Shown: one piece after another, positions 41,961-54,059 of the stretch
Position numbering within the stretch: the first letter of the stretch is position 1
Layout: each line of letters starts with the position of its first letter
NCBI RefSeq assembly: GCF_002127325.2
Contig: NC_035433.2
Location: forward strand, 78,310,079 to 78,374,078
Origin: Helianthus annuus
Taxonomy: Eukaryota > Streptophyta > Magnoliopsida > Asterales > Asteraceae
Reading direction: 5' to 3'
DNA: 64,000 nt
Notes under the pieces: model-generated
Databases searched by the model: none
The model's input: only the letters and a program-made list of their open reading frames with translations
Told to the model about the DNA's origin: nothing
Position numbers and translations under genes: made by a program

Positions 41961-44900
41961 CACTACAAAAAAAAAATGCCAAATAGTGGCATACAAATAG
42001 TGCCACAGAAAACCAATAAAGTGCCACTAAACAGAAAAAAAATAACATTAAAAGTGCCTTAGAGATGTTTACCTTGATGGTAATTGGGTATTGGATGTAA
42101 ATTAATGTTTTCATCATCGTCATTGTCATTCCCGTGCAGAAAAGGTTCCATCAATAGTCCTTAGCACTTAGTCTATCCAAGACCCTGGCAATGCATAGTT
42201 GAACAAATTTTATTGAAGGATCGAAGAAATAATAATAATAATAATAATAATAATAGTAGTAGTTGAAATAGCTCAAGATCAATCAAACAAATCGAGTCTA
42301 AACAAGCCCACGATATATATGTAATTTTTAGTTAATATATAAAATGTATTTTTAAATATTTATACCTACTAATTAAAATTTATGAAAAAAATGAATTTTA
42401 TAATTAATATAAGTTAAATAATAAACAAGCCGAGCCAGAGCTGAGCTCGAGCTCGAGCTAGAAAAACTACCTACAAGCCGAGCTCGACCTTTAGAAACAA
42501 AACTCGAATCAAGTCAAGCTCGAGCTCAAATCAAATAATTCATAAGAATATAGTTTTAAATTGCAAAATTCTATTCAAGAAGAAAAAAACAACATAACTT
42601 AAAAACCTATCAGGCTAGCCCACATGAGGACTTTTGTCTTCACCAACCGTAAAAGATTATAAAGAATATGGAGATGTTATACCTTAGATAAAATAAAAGG
42701 TTGGATATCCTTGCAACAACAGATCATCTGCATAATTAACAATGTAACTCTAATAACAAATGTTAAGCATCAGCATGTATTATGTTGCAGCATAGAGTGA
42801 GCAAACCTGGTAGTTCTCAATTTCCAATGCTTGCTATATCCAGATATCCCAACAACTTCTTATCATAGATGATTAATCCAATGTATGGTCATAGATGCAT
42901 GCTCATCAGAATTGATGTCAAAATCTTCATTGCTGATGAATGAGTAGAGATTCTTCATTCTTCACATTGTAACGATAATCATCAAATCAAATCATTTGCC
43001 AACACAAGGTAAAATTAAAATTAGAAGACAAAATCGATTACGGCTAATGCGCGGCGATCAAATCAAAGACCACGGCACCTCCAAAGCAAATCAAATCAAA
43101 TGTTTCTAATTGTTGAGGATTCGGTGAAGAGCAGAACGTCACCGGTTATTCAGGCGATAACACTGCTGCGGCGCTGTGTGCCGCCGGACTTAGTTAACGA
43201 TGCCATGTTGTTGATTGATCATGAAGGAACAAAAAAACAAGAATATATCAACAATAATCAATTTTAACGAAAAACTTACAAATAAATGTCTAGAAACTTT
43301 GTAAGCATCCTCAATAAAATTGGTACGGAAATGGACTTACCATATATGACATAATCATACCTAGCAAGTGCAAGTATAATAGGCTTGCATGGGTTAGTAA
43401 ACAAACGCATTATCTGCATGAAAATAAGGTTAATAATCTGACTTTTACATACCCATTTGACCCGTTATACATGAAAAATAACAGAATTGACCCATCAATC
43501 ACAAGTAAATGGGTCGAAATTGGCACATGTAATTTGAATAATCAATAGAGTAGGAAGGTACAATGTTTACGGGAGCATCAACGATAAGAACAAGACTTAC
43601 AATCCTGCAATGCATGAGATTCATAATTAAGCAACATTCCCACTATCAACGATGAACCCCAGCCTTCAATAAATGCAATAACACATGGAACGCTTAAATC
43701 ATTAAACTCTTAAAGGGTGCCCAAAAAAACTGTAAAAAGGATTAGATAACAAGTGTTATTGAGCCTACCAAAGTACCAAAAAGAAAAGTATAGAAAAAGC
43801 AACCTTTTTCTACTTTCTTGCACCCTGACAACTAAATAATCATAAGAACCAGGATCTTAAAGTAAACTAAAACAAAATATACAGTGACAATTAAACAAAT
43901 TTAAAGAAAGAATATGAAAGCACTTAATAGAACTTAAACTCAAAAAAAAAAATATCATGCCATATGTACAGTTGACAATTTTGATGCTCACCACTCCAGC
44001 AGGTCAAAGACTCAAGACTTTTATGAGTTAAGTTTAAAAAAAGTATGCAAGTTTTAGCAATGGCTGCAATGTAAATGCCAAAGTTTCATGCAAGAATCTT
44101 AAAAAAAAAACAATTTCTTTTTCCCATATTATAAACTGAAAATCAACCAATTGAACGTAAATTAAGTGCAGTGAAGAAAGAAGAAAAAGAGATTGACCTT
44201 AGAGTTGTTCATCAAATGAGTTGTGTACTAGTGAAGTACCTGTCAATAATAGAAACACATATATAGCCTGATCAGTAGGGTTGCAAGTCATCTATGGATT
44301 CAAGATAATAATTCATTATCCTTGACAACAATAAAAGACATCATTTGACAGCAATAAAATAAACCAGCCATTCTGCACTCTTTTAACAGCAGCAATATTA
44401 ATCTTTTGTCGCTGCTAATACTCCCAAATGTCGCCTCTAAAGGTTTTAGCGGCGACTTGTCGCCGCTAATAAGTCGTAAAGGTAATAAGAGCCCAACTTA
44501 AAACATTCTAACTCAGGAAAATCGACTTCTTCTAATTCAAGAAACTTGACAACAATAGCACAATAACCTGCCCTATCTTACTTGACATTCTAATTTTGAC
44601 AATAAGAGACAAATTTGTAAAGATTACATTGTGGTGCGCGGGGCTGAGGACACCGGGCAGAGGAGGTGGTGCGCAGGGCAGGGCTGTGTTTTAAATATAA
44701 TCTGATGCACTATATGCAAATTTGCTTTTTAGTCAAAACATGAAATTTTTCTAAAGTAGTAACGACATGTCTAAACCATCCAAACTAACAAATCCGAACC
44801 AGCTAAACTAACATACAGTTAGTCCAAACAACTTACAATTACACCGCAACAAGCTGAATACCCAACCCGAACCCGGACCCGCAACCTGCAACAACCTGAA

Positions 44901-45517
44901 CAATCAAGCCCAACCCACACCTGGACCCGGACCCAAAACCCTAACAGCACTTGTCTTTGACTAAAAAAAAGTCAAACAACATGGAATCAAAACCTCAAAT
45001 GGTCAAAAGACCCACCGAATCGACTAGAATGTATGTGTGTTAAACTAAAAAAATAAGACAAATCTACTGAAATTCAAAGAAATTAGGAATGTAGATACCG
45101 ATTTGGATGTTGGTGCGTCGTTAGTGATGAAGACCAGTGGTGGTGGTTTCGGAGCCGCGGATGAAGATGGCGGTTGGTGGGGGTGCGTCTGATGCACGAA
45201 GGGTTGAAGGTGGGGTGCGTCTGGTGCCGGTTGGTGTATGTGGTGGTGATTTTGGAGATGGGTCTCGTATGCGTAGTATTTTGGGGGAGATACTGCAATA
45301 CTGAAGGAAATATTTGGGGGCGTATGAGAGAACTGGTGAAAATAGATGGGAGGGAAAAAGCCCGCCTATAATTATATTTCCCATCCATTGGATCAGAACC
45401 CTAATTAACGGTCAGGTTTAATCAAGAAAGAGTAAAAGCGGATCCATGTGCTTGTCGCCACTAAAGGGAGGGATCGCCGCTAAAGGGGTCGCCCTATTGC
45501 TCATTTTTCTTGTAGTG
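41961..45517. mobile_element. Possible second CACTA-like element nested in the first
   Basis: Left end CACTACAAAAAAAAAATG and right end CATTTTTCTTGTAGTG are inverted CACTA-type termini. The left subterminal word is AGTGGCA, while the right is TTTAGCGGCGA (near 44450 and 45470), so the ends may come from two elements. No clear target duplication. The interior (42130-45080) has an AAT microsatellite (42227-42262) and no gene I can support. A minus-strand open stretch at 45121-45384 is Pro/Thr-rich and probably a captured fragment or chance. Confidence 0.4.
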
Positions 45518-45572
45518 TTCGTATTCAAATAGAGTGAACGCAATGGATGAGATTTTGGAGAGATAAAAATTA

Positions 45573-45797
45573 GGGGCTGTTTTGTAGGCTCTGAATGGTC
45601 ATTAAGAGGCTACCTCTTAATGGAACCATTAAGAATTTTACCAATGAGAAGGTAGAAGAATGTGACATGTGATGATTTACCATTCAGAGGTTACCTCTTA
45701 ACCATTCAGACTTGAGGTTACCTCTTATTCATTCAGAGGTTTTAAACCACTAAGAGGTAACATCTGAATGGTCATTAAGAGGCTACCAAACAGCCCC
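45573..45797. mobile_element. Tourist-like MITE (PIF/Harbinger type)
   Basis: Ends GGGGCTGTTT and AAACAGCCCC with a TTA duplication on both sides (45570-45572 and 45798-45800). Length 225 bp, with extended inverted repeats around GAATGGTCATTAAGAGGCTA. Confidence 0.8.
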
Positions 45798-45903
45798 TTA
45801 GAGTGGGGGAAATTGATTTTTTGGTGAGAGTGAGAGGAAAATTAATGAGGGGTTAGGGGAATGAGCGGGAATGAAATGGATTTTTTATAGTAAAATGATA
45901 TAT

Positions 45904-46113
45904 ATATTTATACGTTACATAGTTAGTCCATGTGGTTTTCACAAATTAACAATCTAAGGTACTAATAGTTTAAAATCACTTCTTAGGGTACTAACTTTCT
46001 ATTTTTTAACATGTGGGAGTATTAACGTTAATTCCCTTGTTAACTATTAGTACCTTGAATTGTTAGTTTGTGTAAACCACAGGGACTAGCTATGTAATTA
46101 ATACCCAACATGT
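45904..46113. mobile_element. Small inverted-repeat element (MITE-like)
   Basis: Inverted arms of ~55 bp: ACATAGTTAGTCCATGTGG on the left matches CCACAGGGACTAGCTATGT on the right, and GGTACTAATAGTT pairs with AACTATTAGTACC. No coding. Confidence 0.6.
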
Positions 46114-46294
46114 TAAAAAATGGAAAGTTAGTACCCGCCACCAACCTTCGCTGACCACCACCACCGTCCTCCGCCGCCACCGTCACCTGCCGCCACCGCC
46201 ATCGACTACCAGCGTTGCCACCCACCATCGCAAACCACCGCCACCCCGATTTAAGAAAATCGGGTTATACGTGAACCTCTTCGAAGAGTTATAG

Positions 46295-47440
46295 TTTTGT
46301 ACGTTAATATCTTATGGCCTGGTATCATATAATATCGCATCGTGTTGTATAGTATATTATAGTATGGTATAGTCTAGTATAATAAAGTCTAATATGGTAT
46401 ATACTATGGTATGGTATACGATCTATACTAATATAGTATAATGTAGTAGTATAATATCATAACGTATCGTATAGTATAGGTATTAGTATATATAGACATA
46501 TAATAATAGATATATACACAACCATTTTCTATTATGTAACCATATCCATTTTGATATTATTATTATTTTCTATAATATAGTATCGTATTGTACGGTACGG
46601 TAGAAAACAGTATAGTAAAGTTTACCATAGTGTATTATAGTACAGTATTCCATAGTGTAGTGTTGTACAGTATAAGATCGTATCGTATTGTAAAATACAA
46701 TACATTATCGTATACTATATTGTATAGCATGGTATGGTACGGTACGGTACGGTACGGTACGGTATGGTATGGTAAGGTATGCTACGGTACGGTACTGTAC
46801 GGTACGGTATTGTATGGTAAGGTATGGTATGGTACGATAGGGTATGGTACGGTACGGTAGGGTATCGTATAGTATAGGGTCGCATCGTACAATATAGTAT
46901 CGTATACAGTATAGTATAGTGGTACGGTACGTTACGGTATGGTATCGTACAGAGTATAGTATAGTGGTATGGTATGGTATGGTATGGTATGGTATGGTAT
47001 GGTATGGTATGGTATGGTATGGTATGGTATGGTATGGTATGGTATGGTATGGTATGGTATGGTATGGTATGGTATGGTATGGTATGGTATGGTATGGTAT
47101 GGTATGGTATGGTATGGTATGGTATGGTATAGTGTCATGTCGTGTCGTGTCGTGTTGTGTTGTGTAGTATAGGATTGTATAGTACAGTATAGTGTCGTGT
47201 TGTGTAGTATAGTATTGTATCGCATTGTAAAATAGTACAATATAGTACAGTATATTACAGTATAGTACAGTATATTACAGTATAGTACAGTACAGTACAA
47301 TACAGTACAGGACAGGACAAGACAGGACAGGACAGTATAGTATAGTATAGTATAGTATAGGATAGGATTGTATAGGATTATATGGTATCGTACAATATAG
47401 TATAGTATAGGATAGGATTGTATAGGATTCTATGGTAACG
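46295..47440. repeat. Pentanucleotide satellite region (GTATN units)
   Basis: More than 1 kb of five-base units, mainly GGTAT, GGTAC, AGTAT and AGTAC, often forming near-palindromes. Units 46966-47130 are a perfect (GGTAT)33. Open frames over it (repeating MVWYG) are artefacts of the five-base period. Confidence 0.9.
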
Positions 47441-47556
47441 TACATTTTTTTTGTAGGAAATCTGTGGTAAATGGTGTTAGTTTGCTACAAATTTACGACA
47501 AATTTAACATTTTTATTTTTAAAATTATTTATTTTGTCAATTTTTATAAATAACAA

Positions 47557-48992
47557 ATGGAAAATTGGTATTTAATAAATCAACCTTTAACCAGTTGGTA
47601 AATAATAATCCAACCTACAGAATTGGTATATAATAATCCTACCTATCAACCTGTTGGTACTCAATGAACTTCCGTTAATTTTTTTTAGAGAAAAATGCTC
47701 GGATAGTCCCTGTGGTTTCGCCTTTTTTCACCTTTAGTCCCTAACTTTCTAAAACTACCTAAATAGTCCCCAACTTTTCATTTTTTGTTCCCGGATAGTC
47801 CCTAGGTCTAACTTCTGTTTGTTTTCTCTGTTAAGAGGGTGTGAAATGACAAAAATACCCTTTCCTTAAAAAGGCCAAAACACAGGGACTATATGGGCAT
47901 CTTCTTCATTTTTATTTGTAAAACCCCACCACCAATACAAACAATCAGTAATGGACAAAACTGTAAATAAACACTCAAAACCCTTTTAACAACAACCTAC
48001 AAAAACAAAACCAATACAAACAATCAGTACAAAACAAAGAACAAACCAATTGGGGCTTTGAAGGGCGAGCAGGACTGTTAGGTGGAACAGAAACCCCAAC
48101 TGGGAGCCTTTCTTTACGCCATTTAGAGTAAGCAAGATGAGAAAGTTTCGATTTTTTTAATGGGTCTGACGTTTGCAAGGCCATAGCACCCATGATGTAG
48201 ATGTAGATGTAGTGAAGTGCAGTTGTTAGGGTGAAATTAGGGTTTAGGGGTGTGATCTGTAATGGAAAATCGGGGAAGATGAAGTGTTCGTGAAAAGGAT
48301 TGATTGGTTAATTTCTGCATTTGATTTGGTGGAGAGTGATTGTGGCGGTGATGGTGGAGGGTGGAGGAGGGTGATGGTGAGTGGAGGTTGAAGATGAAGT
48401 GTGGTGGTGGGGTTTTACAAATAAAAATGAAGAAGATGCCCGGATAGTCCCTGTGGTTTGGCCTTTTTAAGGAAAGGGTATTTTTGTCATTTCACACCCT
48501 CTTAACAGAGAAAACAAACTGAAGTTAGACCCAGGGACTATCCGGGAACAAAAAATGAAAAGTTGAGGACTATTTAGGTAATTTTAGAAAGTTAGGGACT
48601 AAAGGTGAAAAAAGACGAAACCACAGGGACTATCCAAGCATTTTTCTCTTTTTTTTAACTGAAGTTAGTTTTTAAGTTTTATTTATTACAAAAACAGTCC
48701 CTATAGTTGTAATTTACTAGTTTTAACTATTTTATAAACCTCAAATCGAGGAAAAGGAGGATTTTCAAGTGTTTTTTTTTGTTTCATAAAATAGTTAAAA
48801 CTAGTAAATTACAACTATAGGGACTGTTTTGTAATAAATAAAACTTAAAAACTAACTTCAGTTAAAAAAAATTAACGGAAGTTCATTGAGTACCAACATG
48901 TTGATAGGTAGGATTATTATATACCAATTCTGTAGGTTGGATTATTATTTACCAACTAGTTAAAGGTTGGTTTATTAAATACCAATTTTCCA
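47557..48992. mobile_element. Foldback/MITE with a second inverted-repeat element inserted in one arm
   Basis: Outer arms of ~125 bp (47557-47684 and 48868-48992) are inverted copies around TTGGTATTTAATAAATCAACC. Inner palindromic arms lie at 48656-48735 and 48785-48867 around TAAGTTTTATTTATTAC. Between the left outer arm and these sits a separate element (47687-48648). Confidence 0.7.
47687..48648. mobile_element. Inserted ~960-bp element with ~190-bp terminal inverted repeats
   Basis: Ends GAGAAAAATGCTCGGATAG and CTATCCAAGCATTTTTCTC, with inverted arms (47690-47885 and 48435-48645) carrying TAGTCCCTGTGGTTT and AGGGTATTTTTGTCATTTC. No transposase. The middle contains a short Gly/Thr-type GGTGG-rich tract. 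Long arms suggest a MULE-type or foldback element. Confidence 0.6.
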
Positions 48993-49004
48993 TAACAAAT
49001 AAAT

Positions 49005-50690
49005 AATGGTTTTTGTAGGAAATTTGTAGCAAGTGGGAGTAGTTTGCTACAAATTTTTGACAAATCTAACACTTTATTTTTTAAAATTATTTATTTTTCT
49101 AAAATTGATAAATAACAAATAAAGTAACTTTTTTTTTGTAGGAAAGCTGTGGTAAATGGTGTTAGTTTGCTGCAAATTTACGACAAATTTATCATTTTTA
49201 TTTTAAAATTATTTATTTTTTTAACATTTATAAATAACAAATGAATAATGGTTTTTGTAGGAAATCTGTAGCAAGTGGGATGGTGTTAGTTTTTTTTGTA
49301 GGAAATCTGTGGTAAATGGTGTTAGTTTGCTACAAATTTACGACAAATTTAACATTTTTATTTTTAAAATTATTTATTTTGTCAATTTTTATAAATAACA
49401 AATAAATAATGGTTTTTGTAGGAAATCTGTAGCAAGTGGGAGTGTTTGCTACAAATTTTTGACAAATCTAACACTTATTTTTTAAAATTATTTATTTTTC
49501 TAAAATTGATAAATAACAAATAAAGTAACTTTTTTTGTAGGAAAGCTGTGGTAAATGGTGTTAGTTTGCTACAAATTTACAACAAATTTATCATTTTTAT
49601 TTTTAAAATTATTTATTTTTTAACATTTATAAGTAACAAATGAATAATGTTTTTTGTAGGAAATCTGTAGCAAGTGGGATTAGTTTGCTACAAATTTTTG
49701 ACAAATCTAACATTTATTTTTTTAAATTATTTATTTTTCTAAAATTGATAAATAACAAATAAAGTAACTTTTTTTTGTAGGAAATCTGTGGTAAATGGTG
49801 TTAGTTTGCTACATATTTACGACAAATTTAACATCTTTATTTTTAAAATTATTTATTTTGTTAAAATTTATAAATAAAAAATAATAACGGTTTTTGTACG
49901 AAATTTGTAGCAAGTGGGATTAGTTTGCTACAAATTTTTTACAACTTTAACATTTATTTTTTTTATTAATTTTTTTCTAAATTGATAAGTAACAAATAAA
50001 TTAACTTTTTTTGTAGGAAATCTGTAGTAAATGGTGTTAGTTTGCTACAAATTTTCGACAAATTTGACATTTTATTTTATAAAATTTTTTATTTTTTCTA
50101 AAATTGATAAATAAAAAATAAATTAACTTTGTTTGTAGGAAATCTGTAGTAAATGGTATTAGTTTGCTACAAATTTTCGACAAACTTGACATTTTATTTT
50201 AAAATTATTTATTTTTCTAAAAATGAATAATTACCAATAAATTAACTTCTTTTTTTTGTAGGAAATCCGTAGCAACTAATGTCAATTTGCTACGAATTTC
50301 CTACAAATTAAATTTTTTTTATTAAATTATTTACTTTTCAAAAATTAAGAAATGAAAAATAGATTAACTTTTTTTTGTCGAAAATATGTAGCAAACGGTA
50401 TCAATTTGTTACAACTTTCCGACAAATTTTCAAATTTTGTTATTTTTATTATTTTTCTGTTGTAGTTACAAATTATAAAAACTTTTAATTTATTTTGTCT
50501 GAATTTTGTCGAAAAACTAATAAATGTTGTGACGAAATTGCTACAAATGTTTGTTGTGTGGAAATTTTGTTGGAAAATTGTAAAAATGTTTTGGGTTTTT
50601 TTTGGTTTTCTTTTTTGTTAGAAAACTGTAGAAAATTTGTAACAAAATTTGAGTTGTGGGAAATTTGTGGGAAACTTTTGTAGGAAAATA
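49005..50690. repeat. CACTA right subterminal array of ~120-bp units
   Basis: At least ten imperfect tandem units, each TTTGTAGGAAATCTGT-(A/G)G followed by AGTTTGCTACAAATTT and an AT-rich spacer ending AATAACAAAT. Two subtypes (GTAGCAAGTGGGA and GTGGTAAATGGTG) alternate in part, suggesting a dimeric unit amplified as pairs. Confidence 0.75.
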
Positions 50691-50883
50691 TGTAGTTTTC
50701 TAGTAGTGTGTAATTCTAGTTTGTTTGTTTTAATCACTAGTCGATCTTCATCTTAATTGTTTCAATCTCAAATTTCCAACATTAAATAAATGCATTTAGT
50801 TTAACTTCATTCCAAAAATTACTCCATTCAATTGTACAAAACCAAAGGGGAAGTCACTTAAAAAGTATATGTTTAACATGCAG

Positions 50884-51028
50884 GGAAAAACAAAATTCAA
50901 TCAGATATAATTGCAGCAATTATAGGTATGATTGGTGTTTTGTCGTCATTGCGGCCATATGTCATTTGTTCTTACTCAAGAAATGGTTTCGTCCTAACAC
51001 AAGTATTGATTTAAAGGATGAAACTGGT
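50884..51028 (+). pseudogene. CRK exon 2: transmembrane segment with one-base deletion
   Basis: Follows the acceptor TGCAG. The start (GKNKIQSDIIAAIIGMIGV) is in frame with exon 1, then the frame breaks at about 50936-50941 (GTTTTGTC, one T short). After the break the expected hydrophobic continuation and KKWFRPN are in another frame, which then joins exon 3 in the correct phase. The kinase would not be translated from this mRNA. Confidence 0.8.
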
Positions 51029-51125
51029 AAGTATATAATATTTTCATTTTATTAATATTAGACTGGGAAAAATATATTACAAGAAGGTTTTCTAATTTAT
51101 TTACAATTTCTATATTTGGATATAG

Positions 51126-51247
51126 ATGGAAATGAAATTATAAATGAGGAATCTTTACAAATCGAATTGGGAAAAATTGAGGAAGCCACAAACAGTTTCT
51201 CAATAAAGAATAAAGTAGGTGAAGGTGGGTTTGGTGTAGTATACAAG
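51126..51247 (+). pseudogene. CRK exon 3: juxtamembrane and glycine-rich loop
   Basis: Encodes IEEATNSFSIKNKVGEGGFG then VVYK; GEGGFGVVY is the kinase glycine loop. Borders TATAG|AT and CAAG|GTAGG. Intact in itself. Confidence 0.85.
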
Positions 51248-51346
51248 GTAGGAAATTGTGTATACACTTAATTTTTTTTTTTTTTTTGAGTAAAAGATTT
51301 TAAATCTACCAATCGATTATATTAATCAATGGCATACACTTGACAG

Positions 51347-51557
51347 GGAATTCTTGCTTATGGGCAACAAATTGCTGTGAAGAGGTTATCCAAAGGGTCC
51401 AAACAAGGCTCATTGGAGTTCAAGAATGAGGTTGTATTACTAGCCAAACTTCAACACAGAAATCTCGTCAGACTTTTGGGATTTTGCCTTCATGCTGAGG
51501 AGAAGATCCTGATTTATGAATATGTTGCCAACCATAGTCTTGACTTCTTTCTATTTG
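51347..51557 (+). pseudogene. CRK exon 4: kinase N-lobe
   Basis: Encodes [20 protein letters not shown] (the invariant Lys in AVKRL and the alpha-C Glu), [11 protein letters not shown] and the hinge [16 protein letters not shown]. Donor CTATTTG|GTTAG. Intact in itself. Confidence 0.85.
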
Positions 51558-51597
51558 GTTAGCCACGAAACTATATAAATTAGTACATAACATTTCT

Positions 51598-52944
51598 GAA
51601 TTTTTTGCAGAAATAGGTGATTTGAGCTGCAAAAGAGTGCTTCTAGGTGGGCAACAATTTTCTTTTCAAATCTAGGTAAGTAGCATAATGAAACAGCGAC
51701 CTTCAAGTAAGTTTCTGTCCAAAAGCTGCAACCTTCATGAAGATCGCTGTTTGAAACAGCTATGTTCCTGAAGATCGCTGTTTCAAACAGCTACCTTAAT
51801 AAAGTCGCTGAATGGTACTGCCATGTTAAAGAAGATCGCTGAATGAAAGAGCAATCTTAAAGAAGATCGCTGAATGAAAGTGCAATCTTAAAGAAGATCG
51901 CTGAATGAATGTGCAATATTAAAGAAGATCGGTTCCTGATCCACCCACGCGATAAACGATCTCAACGCTTTAATGTTATAGCGTTTAATATCAACTCCAT
52001 CTATTTTCACAGATCCCACTACAGGATCATAAAATCTCTGAATCATTCCAATAATCGTTGACTTTCCAGATCCACTTATTCCAACAAGTGCTGCAACTTC
52101 TCCAGCTTCAATCTTCAAACTCAAACCTTTAAGAACCATCTTTTTAGGCCTTGTTAAGTAGACAAATTCCACCTGTTTTAGTTCTATCTGCCCATAAATC
52201 CTTTTTGGGTTGATTATATGGTTTAACGGGCCGGTTTCCATCTTTCCTTCTCTTTGTAGAACCGGAAAAAAACGATTTTAAAGCACGTGTTCCCACAGAG
52301 ATATCTCCAGTCATGCTTCCCGCTTCAGCAATTAGTATCCCTGCTGTTACGACAACATAAAATGTCTGAAACAAATGCTTGTAACTGATATCACCATTGT
52401 ACAAAAGCTTCCCGCCATACCAGTATAGCACAGCCATATTTATATTTGTTAGAAATTGTCGAGTGAATAACGCCATTCCTGCATATAACGGTTGCTTTTT
52501 GCTCTCTTTCTTCGGGCCTGTTTTTGTATCTTCGTATAATCTCATAACCTTATTTTGAGAATAGTACGCGGTAATCGTTCGGTGATTACTAACCGCTTCA
52601 CTGGCTTTTTAATACATTGCAGATTCATTCAGCGATCTTCTTTAAGATTGCAGATTCATTCAGCGATCTCTTATAAGATTGCTCTTTCATTCAGCGATAT
52701 TCAGGAACATAGCTGTTTGAAACAGCGACTTTATTAAGGTAGCTGTTTGAAACAGCGATCTTCAGGAACATAGCTGTTTCAAACAGCGATCTTCAGGAAT
52801 GTTGCAGCTTTTGCAGCTTTTGGACAGAAACTTAGTTGAAGGTCGTTGTTTCATTATGCTACTTACCTAGATTTGAAAAGAAAATTGTTGGCCACCTAGA
52901 AGCACTCTTTTGCAGCTCAAATCACCTATTTCTGCAAAAAATTC
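51598..52944 (-). mobile_element. Pack-MULE in CRK intron 4 carrying an ABCB transporter fragment
   Basis: Terminal inverted repeats of about 325-340 bp (51598-51925 and 52610-52944) begin GAATTTTTTGCAGAAATAGG. They contain a ~31-bp tandem unit around GAAGATCGCTGAATGAAAG. A 9-bp flank AACATTTC(T/A) is repeated at 51589-51597 and 52945-52953, as expected for Mutator-like elements. No transposase; the cargo is a host gene fragment. It lengthens CRK intron 4 by 1.35 kb. Confidence 0.85.
51930..52608 (-). pseudogene. Captured fragment of an ABCB (MDR/P-glycoprotein) transporter
   Basis: Minus-strand reading: SEAVSNHRTITAYYSQ, GPKKESKKQPLYAG, a membrane segment with WYGGKLLYNGDIS and LFQTF, AEAGSMTGDIS, then the nucleotide-binding domain start with Walker A GISGSGKST and the Q-loop segment near WVDQEP. 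This corresponds to the last membrane helices plus the start of an NBD of a plant ABCB. A frameshift near 52260 (A7 run) divides it. There is no signature motif or Walker B, so it cannot transport. It lies between MULE TIRs, which explains its presence. Confidence 0.85.
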
Positions 52945-52957
52945 AACATTTCACAAG

Positions 52958-53072
52958 CAGTGGCGGATTCAGGAACTTCTTTCAGTTGGTTCGTTTTAGT
53001 AGATTCTCACTATTTTTTTTCAAACCGAGTGGGTTCATGTGAACCCACAAAATAAGGCTGGATCCGCCACTG
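52958..53072. mobile_element. hAT-type MITE
   Basis: 115 bp with ends CAGTGGCGGATTCAG and CTGGATCCGCCACTG and an 8-bp duplication TTCACAAG/TTTACAAG (one mismatch). It sits directly beside the Pack-MULE. Confidence 0.8.
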
Positions 53073-53218
53073 TTTACAAGTCTATCTTTGTTGAAGATAT
53101 TTATCCATGTTTTGTCAAATATCGAGTGGCTCACTCTATCCACTCATTTATTCTTCAAGTTTGGAATACTTTAAATATCTTTATACAAATCTCTTTCTTT
53201 GGAATTCACGTTGTTTAA

Positions 53219-53464
<246 letters not shown>

Positions 53465-53594
53465 TAAGTTGCCTAACCTTATGATACAACCAGGCCCCTA
53501 CCAAGAATCCTAGAAAATCTAGGGCCCCCAAAATATATTTTTTTTAGAAAAAAAATATTTAGAATAGCTTAAACAATATAAAAAACATTAAGAG

Positions 53595-53599
<5 letters not shown>

Positions 53600-53631
<32 letters not shown>
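53600..53631. repeat. (AT)n microsatellite
   Basis: Sixteen alternating AT dinucleotides. Confidence 0.9.
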
Positions 53632-53634
<3 letters not shown>

Positions 53635-53663
53635 TTAAAACATTATTTATGTTTTCTTTTACT

Positions 53664-53851
53664 CAGGGGCGGTTCTTAGAAGGGTTGTGGCAGGGCTACG
53701 ACCCGGGCAAGTTTTTCTGCTGTAGTGCTAAATTTCCGTATTTCGATCGAAATTTTTTATATACACTATGTTTGGCCCGGGCTTGCCGGGACTTTTTTTG
53801 ATGCCCGTGTATTTCGGCCCTGGCACGTTCAACGGGCAAGATCCGCCACTA
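53664..53851. mobile_element. hAT-type MITE
   Basis: 188 bp, ends CAGGGGCGGTTCTTA and ATCCGCCACTA, with an exact 8-bp duplication CTTTTACT (53656-53663 and 53852-53859). Contains inverted CCCGGGC motifs, no coding. Confidence 0.85.
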
Positions 53852-53887
53852 CTTTTACTTTCGGATCCCCGGGGAAGGTCATGGATA

Positions 53888-53936
53888 CAACTATTTAATA
53901 TTCTATTATTTAATATTCTATTATTTAATATTCTAT
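53888..53936. repeat. 18-bp tandem repeat, three copies
   Basis: Units of TATTTAATATTCTATTAT, AT-rich, no other feature. Confidence 0.75.
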
Positions 53937-54059
53937 GATAAACTTAGTTAATTTCTGCAGTGTTTGTAATTTTTTACCACATTTGAATATTGTGTTATAT
54001 ATCAATGAGTATTCTTAAGGTTACAACTGAGAATAAATATAAAGAAATATAGTTAAATA

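Larger units (their letters stand above)
40582..50708 (-). mobile_element. CACTA (En/Spm) transposon in CRK intron 1
   Basis: The ends CACTACTAGAAAA and TTTTCTAGTAGTG are perfect inverted repeats with the CACTA signature. Long subterminal arrays around TTGCTACAAATTT(T/A)CGACAAATTT occur on both sides. A 3-bp target duplication is not clear (GTA left, TGT right). One transposase exon remains on the minus strand. The interior is filled with other insertions (nested CACTA-like ends, MITEs, foldbacks, a GGTAT array). It occupies 10.1 kb of an 11-kb intron. Confidence 0.85.

Noticed and set aside
45083..45388. Pro/Thr-rich minus-strand open frames as a gene
   Set aside because: Two overlapping frames are open together, no domain is visible, and it lies next to a transposon end.
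46919..47300. Open frames with repeating MVWYG or HTIPY peptides
   Set aside because: Direct product of the five-base GGTAT repeat; no start context or conserved protein.
40579..50711. A clean 3-bp target duplication for the CACTA element
   Set aside because: Flanks read GTA and TGT; offset or mutated, so not claimed.
51888..52545. A functional ABC transporter gene
   Set aside because: Only a fragment with a frameshift, no signature motif or Walker B, and enclosed by MULE terminal repeats.
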